Below are positions 21,401-28,288 of a stretch of 64,000 nucleotides of DNA, one piece after another. The notes under the pieces were generated by a model. The model was not told where the DNA came from and made no database searches. It saw only the letters and a list, made by a program, of their open reading frames with translations. The stretch comes from Schistosoma mansoni (taxonomy: Eukaryota > Platyhelminthes > Trematoda > Strigeidida > Schistosomatidae): the NCBI RefSeq assembly GCF_000237925.1, contig NC_031499.1:5607734-5671733 (forward strand), in the 5' to 3' direction. The translations under genes were made by a program, and so were the position numbers. Within the stretch, counting starts at the first letter, position 1; every line of letters starts with the position of its first letter.

Positions 21401-24247
21401 AGTGGTTCCTCACTTTACAAGTATAAGTGATAAGCGATTTTGTTGTAACAATAAGCGACGACCAAATATAACAAAGTAGCGTTCAATCAGAATACTTTTC
21501 ACACATATACTTGTTCATTCTGCTATTTTTTGAAGCATGTTGTCAATGTTTGATCTTTCTTGTTATTGTAGCCACTACATTGTTTTAATTTCTTTTGCTA
21601 CCCATTGAATTAATTTCATATATTGTGAGTATATGAAACGGCAACTCAGGCCAATTCCCATTTATGTCAGACCCCACATCGATTATGACTGGTTACCACA
21701 AGGATTATTTACTATCTAATTTAGCTCCTCCTGGAGACAATAAACCCAAATGTCTTAAGTAATTCAATTTTATACGGATAGAAAGAATTCCCAACACGAA
21801 TTTCGCATCTACATTTGCTATCAAAGTTTTATATGGTCCAGGTTATTACATGTTTTATTTAGCTTGAACTTAAAATTCATTTCATCTATCTGTTTACACT
21901 GAAAATATGAGGTGAATTACTTCTTATAACTACTCACTTAGAACACTAAATATTTTGCTCGTGTTGAGGAATTACTTTGAATTGAAATATACTGGGTTTC
22001 AGAAATCTATGAATTACTGTGTGTAATAATTTCTCCGGCGGAGTATATTAACATGATTGAAACTAGCATTTATATTATTCATGGTAAAAAGTAATACTAA
22101 ACAGAGATGTAAGCTTAAGTGTAGACAAGAAATGTGCTGCATTCGAAATTTACTCCATGCTTTGGATATTAGCATTCAGGCTCTCTACCAAACATTTTAC
22201 AAATGATTGGATAAAACAGTAACATTTTACATACGTCGTTCCCTACACCTTATTCTGCAACTTCGTCACCATTCTGACAATATTCCAATGTAGTATTTAG
22301 ATCAAATTTAGACATTTCTTTTTACATACTTCACACTGATACCTGTGACATATTCAGCTTTAGAAACTAATAAAGTATTACAAAGTAAAAAAATATCTGA
22401 AACCAGAGTTTTATCCACATACCAAGAACACATAAGACAAACTTTGAAGTTTAAATTCTGTTATGTCCCGATAAGAATTATGGATGGTGACTTTTGGGAA
22501 CAATTTACGGACCAATATGATACATATATTTTTATCGTATAATTGTTAACTAACTAAACTACCCATATTCGTGTCCGTCTTATCATAGGCTTTATTTTGA
22601 CCTATGAACTATTATTATATGATTTACAGTAATTGGGTTATACCCAGTCTATCATTTACTATCTCCCTTATTCACAGCCACATTTGGTTGAATCTTGTAC
22701 AAATGTTAGTTTCTATTTTATGGTACGATGTGGTCTGTTTGATTGGTATATAAACTAAGTGTGTTGAAATATAATGATTCATACCGCAGAGGCTGAGATT
22801 GGTGTTCTGGACTTAACTGGCTGAGCTAGGTAGGAAGCAGGACCGACAAGTGCTCTAAACTGCTCGCACGGGTTTTATGTGTTATTGATCCGATCGACAA
22901 ATCACTGCCATCTAATTGGCAGTATTATCACTTTATACGTTAACAGGGCATCCAGGCGGTCACAAGTTATGACAAATTCATTAAACTAATTGAGTTTTAA
23001 ATGATGTACAATATTTCATTTAACTTAGTATAAAAATACAATATCAATGAATCGGATAGGACTCAAGTTAATATAAACAAATCCCAAAACTCAAAACAAA
23101 AGGAATAAACGATTAAACTTACACAGCGATTTTTTATTCGTGAAGATTGATCAGTAAGTGCAAGCTTAATGGACAGATCGCAAAATTGTGGGATACCACT
23201 GATTGGAGCATATTCTTTATTCAAATTTTTCGCCAACAAAAGTGATTCAGCCTCTTTGACAGATGGTAAGACGAAAGGTTTGCCATTATCATCTCTATAG
23301 GCACCAGCTCCAAGATTAATCTTCTGAGGATTAGTATCACGATTATATGCCTCGGTAATTCCCAAAATTGCATCTGGAGGTCCGAGTTTAACATGGTTCC
23401 AATGAGAACTACTACTGTGTATATAAATGGAACAGACGTTACCTCAACCCCCTAGCGGCATACGTGAAGACTGAAAATTTGCTAGGCATCAGAATAAATT
23501 TGAAGAATTCCTAATCACTAGCTTCAGGAAACGAAAACCTGTAAAGAGACAAATGTTTGTTTTAAATAACATCTTTCGAAATAGTGCTGTAGTCGTACCA
23601 GATGAATTATGACAAGTCCATTAGTGTATAAATTAAAATGCTTCCAAATTGTTCATAAATTTATCGTAGATCAACTGATTAATTTTAAAAGTAGAAAAAA
23701 ACATCAGTACCATAAAAGAAGAATTATCTTACATATTAGTTTTTCAGCTTTAAGATAGAAGCGATGAACTTCGAAACACCTTTCAAAGCATCATAACCTC
23801 GAAGTAAACCTTTCCTGCAGATGAGAGTTTAATACTGAATACTATTAGTTGTTTCGTTAAAAAGTAATTAAAAGCTGCATGAAACTTAATCACCCGTTTA
23901 CAAAATACTAACCGAAGCTTCGGTTTGAGCACCCGGGGAATGTCCCAGCCCTCACAAAAAATGAGTGATTTATATGGCGAATATCTGTTTGGTGCCTCCT
24001 TGCACCAATGTTCGCGTGTTTAAATAAGTAAACAAGCACACAAAAAGGATTCATATTTGTTTTAAATCTACTGTCTTTTGTTTCACTGATTTCCTAGGTT
24101 CTATTGGTGCTTATTGAGGGTGGGTGAACATTAAATGTATCGAGACCTAAACCGTGTTTTGCTGAACGAAAATCCACGTTTAGCAGGCAATTACAGGTAA
24201 CAAGCCTAGGGCTACCCAGTATTTACTTACCACAGAAATGTAGGCAT
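12318..24247 (-). CDS. GOT2: Mitochondrial-type aspartate aminotransferase (GOT2-like), spliced
   Basis: This PLP enzyme interconverts aspartate and 2-oxoglutarate with oxaloacetate and glutamate. Exons on the minus strand: 23414-23123, 20873-20814, 20774-20704, 19016-18785, 17343-17060, 14579-14429, 12440-12318. All have GT-AG borders and matching phases. Conserved residues are present: TPTWGNH (Trp140 region), [12 protein letters not shown] (Asn194), FFDCAYQGFASGD (Asp222, Tyr225), [15 protein letters not shown] (PLP-Lys258, Arg266) and [10 protein letters not shown] (Arg386). [19 protein letters not shown] is the mitochondrial-type N terminus. A 17-base start exon (24247-24231, MPTFL plus two bases) would complete a 409-residue protein, but it gives an unusually short presequence and is only tentative. 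The core enzyme assignment is very strong. Confidence 0.93.
13216..13722 (-). mobile_element. 520-base retroposon family copy in a GOT2-like intron
   Basis: Same orientation and same ends as the 11526-12045 copy, and also in the sense orientation of the host gene. Body blocks (cctaaaggtctgatccacaa, ccaactcccctaggtgaact, attcgcttttcgtcctctca) are well kept. No clear target duplication was found. Confidence 0.85.
14160..14345. repeat. Dispersed non-coding repeat (gattctgagccatgtc family), fragment
   Basis: The blocks gattgtgagccatgtcac, agtctccaaacattgg and ggttac match those at 11090 and 19700. Fragmentary. Confidence 0.45.
14384..14423. repeat. (TAA)n microsatellite at a splice donor
   Basis: Thirteen TAA-type units with one interruption (agtaa). 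It lies immediately intronic to the GOT2-like exon donor on the minus strand, so transcripts carry (UUA)n right after the 5' splice site. Confidence 0.95.
14429..14579 (-). CDS. GOT2: GOT2-like exon with [10 protein letters not shown] and IGMFCYSGL
   Basis: 151 bases; the first base completes the Trp codon split with the previous exon. It encodes the C-terminal domain segment [12 protein letters not shown]...[20 protein letters not shown]. The donor is followed within five bases by a (TTA)n microsatellite. Confidence 0.93.
15630..15900 (+). repeat. Degenerate tRNA-derived SINE with dead hammerhead (subtype III)
   Basis: A-box-like ttggttgagaggttaagc and B-box-like gggtcctattccc precede a relic hammerhead at about 15813-15865. 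The relic has stem I gagcact/agtgctt kept, but the core reads ctgcgat instead of CUGANGA. It is equivalent to the element at 60076-60500. Confidence 0.7.
15901..17059. other. GOT2-like intron, remaining sequence
   Basis: It contains a second copy (about 16420-16640) of the dispersed repeat seen at 7500-7720. Nothing else recognised. Confidence 0.4.
17060..17343 (-). CDS. GOT2: GOT2-like exon with the PLP lysine
   Basis: 284 bases starting at GFASGD and ending inside a Trp codon. It contains [18 protein letters not shown], with the Schiff-base lysine and the phosphate-contacting Arg, then [15 protein letters not shown], typical of the family. Confidence 0.95.
17344..18784. other. GOT2-like intron without recognisable features
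   Basis: AT-rich; open stretches on both strands are short and not protein-like. Confidence 0.4.
18785..19016 (-). CDS. GOT2: GOT2-like exon with [12 protein letters not shown]
   Basis: 232 bases between an atatag acceptor and a gtatgt donor. It encodes the large-domain segment from [12 protein letters not shown] to FFDCAYQ, which includes the Asn and Asp that contact the PLP ring. Confidence 0.94.
19540..20010. repeat. Dispersed non-coding repeat (gattctgagccatgtc family)
   Basis: The longest relative of the copies at 10840-11290 and 14160-14345. It contains gattcttgaccataatc, agtcactaactattgatcag and tttgttccaacccaccc in the same order. Confidence 0.5.
20704..20774 (-). CDS. GOT2: GOT2-like small exon with TPTWGNH
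   Basis: 71 bases encoding [20 protein letters not shown] and PIF. It is separated from the preceding 60-base exon by only 39 bases. The phase fits both neighbours. Confidence 0.88.
20775..20813 (-). other. 39-base micro-intron of the GOT2-like gene
   Basis: GT at the 5' end, tttttag at the 3' end and a pyrimidine-rich tract. Reading through it hits in-frame stops, while removing it restores the conserved aminotransferase sequence on both sides. Confidence 0.85.
20814..20873 (-). CDS. GOT2: GOT2-like 60-base exon with [10 protein letters not shown]
   Basis: Twenty codons, [17 protein letters not shown] at the core, between a ttatttag acceptor and a gtaggt donor. The SGTGALR loop contacts the PLP phosphate in the family. 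Confidence 0.9.
20874..23122. other. GOT2-like intron with one dispersed repeat
   Basis: 22780-22985 resembles 50665-50880 (cagaggctgagatt, ggctgagctaggtaggaag, then a run around ctgattggc/ctaattggc). The remainder is featureless AT-rich DNA. Confidence 0.45.
22780..22985 (+). repeat. Dispersed repeat (gcagaggctgagatt family), copy 1
   Basis: Paired with 50665-50880. The shared start is gcagaggctgagatt.gtgtt followed by gctaggcaggaag-like and tgattggcggt-like blocks. Class unknown. Confidence 0.45.
23123..23414 (-). CDS. GOT2: GOT2-like N-terminal coding exon
   Basis: 292 bases from an acacag acceptor, entered in phase 2, to a gtaagt donor. It encodes [19 protein letters not shown]...[19 protein letters not shown]...[12 protein letters not shown]. 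These are the first 97 residues of the mature-type enzyme. Confidence 0.93.
23915..24030 (+). mobile_element. 520-base retroposon, 3' end fragment
   Basis: Only the tail side remains (cggtttgagcacccgggg, catgg-less, through ctggtgcctccttgcacc to gtgtttaaataagtaaac). It lies in the intron of the GOT2-like gene, opposite to the gene. Confidence 0.7.
24231..24247 (-). CDS. GOT2: Possible 17-base start exon of the GOT2-like gene
   Basis: ATG plus four codons and two bases, then a perfect gtaagt donor. It joins in phase to the exon at 23414. Spliced lengths then sum to 1230 bases. Support is only phase and donor; the real presequence exon may lie elsewhere, even in the adjacent gap. Confidence 0.3.
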
Positions 24248-24396
24248 TATTACCAAGGTTTGATTTGATAGTTTCAAGTAAATTGGGATATTACAAATAT
24301 ATTATTTTTATTCATAGAAGAAATGGATTAAATTGACAGACGGGGACATTACGCTTTAATTCGTGACGATATTATTTCAGATTTACCTACCACATT

Positions 24397-24491
24397 AAGG
24401 AAGAAAATTACATTTGTGAAAATTTCTGCGACTGAACTTTAAGTAAACCCAACATTTCACTCGGCAAACTGGTTCAAGCTTCTTCAAGGAA
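24397..24491 (-). mobile_element. Penelope-like element terminal sequence, left of gap
   Basis: It is the near-exact reverse complement of 24720-24816 across the N run. On the minus strand it reads ccttgaagaagcttgaacc...gagtgaaatgttggg, a hammerhead-like fold, then aaagttcagtcgcagaa. The same motif, diverged, ends the Penelope-like copy at 62665-62765. Confidence 0.6.
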
Positions 24492-24691
24492 NNNNNNNNN
24501 NNNNNNNNNNNNNNNNNNNNNNNNNNNNNNNNNNNNNNNNNNNNNNNNNNNNNNNNNNNNNNNNNNNNNNNNNNNNNNNNNNNNNNNNNNNNNNNNNNNN
24601 NNNNNNNNNNNNNNNNNNNNNNNNNNNNNNNNNNNNNNNNNNNNNNNNNNNNNNNNNNNNNNNNNNNNNNNNNNNNNNNNNNNNNNNNNNN
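24492..24691. other. Assembly gap (200 N)
   Basis: Exactly 200 Ns, the same length as the other gap, so the size is a placeholder. It is flanked by inverted Penelope-like ends. Confidence 0.99.
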
Positions 24692-24719
24692 GATCCCATA
24701 TGATTTTTTTATTTGATAT

Positions 24720-24816
24720 TTCCTTGAAGAAGCTTGAACCAGTTTGCCGAGTGAAATGTTGGGTTTACTTAAAGTTCAGTCGCAGAAATTTTCACAAATA
24801 TAATTTTCCTTCTTAA
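24720..24816 (+). mobile_element. Penelope-like element terminal sequence, right of gap
   Basis: Mirror copy of 24397-24491, about 97% alike by eye. It carries the hammerhead-like motif at 24718-24766 with a UUGAAGA core and GAAA box. Confidence 0.6.
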
Positions 24817-25850
24817 GAACTTAGTTTAACTCGGCGCCCAAATAATGTAAAACCGTTCAAATATAGACTAAATTTCTTATAAATCACCTACTAGTTTTCC
24901 ACAATGAAGTCCAGCTGATCATTACATAATCACGGTCCACATGTTATTGGTTGAAGCATTCAGCAATTCGAAAGTGCATTGCGTGTTCAAATGCCACCTC
25001 ACCTACATTTGTTTGGACATACGGGTGGCATTACTGTCCTTATACTAACGGTAAGACCCAAAACTGGATATATAAACCCGTACCCGGTAATGTGAATTAT
25101 ACTACGTCTTAAAAATTTTCATTAAATTCCAGTCCTCCTCTTTACTTTTCACAATTTATCGCACGGCAACGGTACAACTGCTGACGAAAATTTCCAGAGA
25201 TACACTTTTAATGAAATCAAGATTTCAAAATATAATAGTGTATTTAAATAATTATTGCTACATTAACTTCTAAGAGTTTCTCTCAATGAGATATATTAAT
25301 GTTAGTGTGGGATAGTATGATAATAGTTCGAGTTAATACAAAGAGTATAACACTGCTGTCTATGTTACAAAAACACAACATATTGATCATCTATAAATAA
25401 TGAACTATGCATAGGATTTATGAACGTATGATGTCAGCCTTAATTCTTTTATAATAGATGCTCATCTTACGTGTTCAAAGTGAAAAACCTAAAACAATTA
25501 TCAGCTACTTTGGACGAAAGCCCGCTGTTAAGAATGAAATGTTCAATGGTTCCACTGTTAACATTTTCCTCTCAAACTAAGAGATAGTAGCAAGCAAACT
25601 TACATACATGCATGTAAGTCTAATAATGAACTAATGAAGCTAGCCATGAAGACATTTGCAATATTCACTGGAGCGAGAAAAGCTAGGAACTTCTTATTCA
25701 AAAAACATACGCTTTCAGGATCTTGACTGTTTTTAGACGCAACTCTAAAAGTATTTACTAATTGTAAATAATACCAGATTTGGAAGATTTCTTTATATTA
25801 ATGAAATTTAAATAGGGTTTATTCGCATTCACCTCAAAAGTTTTAATGGA
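24817..25850. other. Intergenic, nothing recognised
   Basis: AT-rich. A weak tRNA-like patch (gtgttcaaatgcc near 24990) may be an old SINE but cannot be supported further. Confidence 0.35.
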
Positions 25851-25854
25851 GCTT

Positions 25855-26110
25855 CCCAAAAATCGACAGAATTTTCCTAAAATACCCAAGCAGCCGAAAA
25901 ATAAGAAATACTGAGGAACGCTAGAGAAATAGCAAGGGAAAAAGTGTTAATTTTAGAAAAGTCGACGTAACCCTCTACTGCCCAATCTCCTGATGTTGGG
26001 GTTTTCCAAAACGTCCCATGAAAAATTGTAGTTTTCCTCAAAGTTCGGAGAAATTTTTGGGAAAATCCATACACAATTGGGTATGCTGCTAATTTCCCCA
26101 AATGTACTAA
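25855..26110. repeat. Degenerate ttttcccaaa-rich repeat, left of LINE
   Basis: It contains repeated short blocks such as ggttttccaaaa, gaaaatttttggg and tttccccaaat. Similar blocks recur at 31420-31760, on the other side of the CR1-like LINE. Confidence 0.4.
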
Positions 26111-26700
26111 CCCGATCTCCATATTGGGGGGGGGGTAATTTTGTCCGTTTTGTGGAAGCCACTATAGAAAAGTTTTGGTTTTTTTTGGGGGGGGGAATAC
26201 TAATGAATTTTGGTCGTGTTGTAGCTCCGTATCTCAGTGAAGTATTCCTAGTTGGTATCTATGGTGATGAAATAAAACCACATGATTTCAACGAAATGTC
26301 GGCAGTTGTTGTGACTGAGTTACAAAAGTTGCTGATAGTAGGCCCTAGTGCAGATAAGTGTCGAGTACATCTGACAGTGAAGCTAGTAGCTATTATTTGT
26401 GACACTCCAGCTTGTAGCAGCGTTAGGTGTCGTTGGCCACAATGGTACGGCAGGTTGTGACAAATGTGAGGGCACGACTTAGTGGGAAAGTGACTTTCCC
26501 TAATGGCTAACACAACTTGAGAAGTGATATCACATTTCATGGTCAGTCCCAATCTATTCATCATCGTGGTAGGTCATTAGAAAATCTGCCCATAGATATG
26601 TTGAAAGTGTTTCCGTCATAACCGATGCACCTTATATATTTAGGCGTCACAAAATAACTACTTTCTTCATGGAACGATCTAGCCAGTAAGCGATCGAAAA
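26077..26700 (+). pseudogene. Decayed DNA-transposon transposase
   Basis: The open part (to 26460) reads VVAPYLSEVFLVGIYGDEIKP...KLVAIICDTPACSS. The next frames, broken by stops, read YG.CDKCEG, then DFPNG, then MHLIYLGVTK. This order (FLVGIYGGxxKP, AIxCDxPAxxF, YGCDKCxxxG, VTFP, DPMHLxYLGV) is that of a large family of transposase-like proteins common in animal genomes. Several stops and a one-base shift near 26455 show it is dead. Poly-G runs at about 26127 and 26187 lie at its 5' side. I am fairly sure of the family and not of its superfamily name. Confidence 0.6.
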
Positions 26701-27160
26701 GAATGTTTTGATATTATGTTTATTATGCAGAAGAGTAGTGCTTTTCTTTTTATGAAACACTGTTACACGCAATGAACAGGAAAAAAAGGCTATCGCTATA
26801 GCAAACAATATGAAGACATAAATTGCTAAAAAATGTATATGTACTCGTCGCGGAAATTTTAACATATATTATTTATAACACTCTGACGCGCTATTTAAAA
26901 AGGACAGTGGTATTTTTCCTCGTTGAGTAAATTCTATTGTTTTGATCGTTATTAACGTATCAAGACTACTGTTTTTATACTTTGATTGAATTTATTTCAG
27001 TTAAAGTATTCTACTAGAGTATCATTTTTGGTATCCTAAATAGTTTTATCGTCGGTACTCCAGAGTACCTTTGTTTTTCTATTGTGTCTGTTAGTACTTT
27101 AGTCCTAACTATTTATAGTTTTTTTCTACTTATAGTCAACACTCACTTTCGCATCCTAAA

Positions 27161-28288
27161 ATGACTGGAAGATGCAACAAAAGCATTTGCCACCGCCCAG
27201 GATGTCGATATCCTGTTGATAGCGGCATGCAGTGCGATGAGTGCAAAGGTTGGTACCACGAAGTTTGCACAAATCTAACACCTGCAGCTTTCAAGCGGTT
27301 CAGTAAAAATGGGTGCGTATGGCTATGTCAACAGTGCTGTTTGGATGCAAATAGCCTGTTAACCGAGGCCATCTCAATAGTAAATGCCGCAAAAAAGTGT
27401 CTCGGCAAGCGCGGTCGGGATACATCAGTCAGAACTCAATCTGTCGACACGCAGATTGACACAAGGCAGGCCCAAGTGAGTCCAAAAAATGCCGACCGAC
27501 ACTCTACAAAGGAGGAAGAACATCCTCCAAAGAGGTCTAACACAACCAGAAACTCGCGCAAAAAAGTCTCTTCTGTCCCTCGTATCAAAAATGGTGCCCA
27601 GAAGGGAACTTCCGGAAACCGAAACCCCAAGGCTCGATCGGTTTCCAGCGCGAAAGATGACCTAATCTCCCAAGTCGTCCTGAACCTTCCGGAATCCCAC
27701 AGTACGCCTGACGCGACTGTGGTTACCACTCCAAAGAACGTTGGCGATTGGGTACGGGTCGTAAGAAAAAAACGCCAAAATGACGTAAAAGGAAATCATA
27801 CCCCCACCAAAAGGGTCGACAAGCCGAGGTCTGATCACAGCGACAGATCAGTCATTCTCCATAGAGTCAAGGAGAGTGACAGCTTAGAACCGAAAGCTCG
27901 TTTTGAGCATGACATTGTGTTGATAAAACAACTACTCAACCAAGTTATGCCCAAAAACATCCCTGGAGTCACCTTGCTAAAGGTGTATAGACTAGGAAAT
28001 CTAGCGCATCTGAAACCAAATCAATCTAGACTACTTAAAGTCGTTTTCAAATCCCCGAACGAACGCGACTTAATCTTAGAAAATGGACATAAATTAAAGG
28101 GTTCAGGAGTTTTTCTTCGTAAGGACTTACCGTTGGCGGACCGTGTTAAAAGACGGGAAGCCGAAAAGGAACTACAGCTCAGATTAGACGCTGGCGAAAA
28201 AGACCTGAAAATTGTAAATTTTCGGGTTGTGAGGCTTCGACAGAGGATGATGCCGAAGCCACTCTGGGTGAAGCACGAGGCCACCTAA
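27161..28288 (+). CDS. CR1-like LINE ORF1 protein with PHD finger
   Basis: 375 residues. An N-terminal PHD-type zinc finger is visible (residues about 6-60, CxxxxC...CDECKGWYHEVC...WLCQQC). A basic, disordered linker with Ser/Lys/Arg-rich segments follows (about 90-225). The C-terminal RRM-like RNA-binding region includes SVILHRVKE (about 233), LLKVVFKSPNERD (about 290) and GVFLRKDLPLADR (about 315). ORF1 proteins of CR1 LINEs coat the RNA and may target chromatin through the PHD. It overlaps the ORF2 frame at its end. Confidence 0.9.
   Translation: MTGRCNKSICHRPGCRYPVDSGMQCDECKGWYHEVCTNLTPAAFKRFSKNGCVWLCQQCCLDANSLLTEAISIVNAAKKCLGKRGRDTSVRTQSVDTQIDTRQAQVSPKNADRHSTKEEEHPPKRSNTTRNSRKKVSSVPRIKNGAQKGTSGNRNPKARSVSSAKDDLISQVVLNLPESHSTPDATVVTTPKNVGDWVRVVRKKRQNDVKGNHTPTKRVDKPRSDHSDRSVILHRVKESDSLEPKARFEHDIVLIKQLLNQVMPKNIPGVTLLKVYRLGNLAHLKPNQSRLLKVVFKSPNERDLILENGHKLKGSGVFLRKDLPLADRVKRREAEKELQLRLDAGEKDLKIVNFRVVRLRQRMMPKPLWVKHEAT

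Noticed and set aside
23736-23814. Possible minus-strand coding exon reading [20 protein letters not shown] then a stop
   Set aside because: It has an acceptor-like ctgcag and protein-like content, but no partner exon, no recognised domain, and it lies inside the GOT2-like intron. Not enough support.
24484-24699. Frames made of unknown residues
   Set aside because: Translation of the N gap; the same applies to the frames across 62355-62675.
24940-25040. tRNA-like or SINE relic
   Set aside because: Only a B-box-like gttcaaat and a weak A box; it does not align convincingly with any of the three SINE subtypes.
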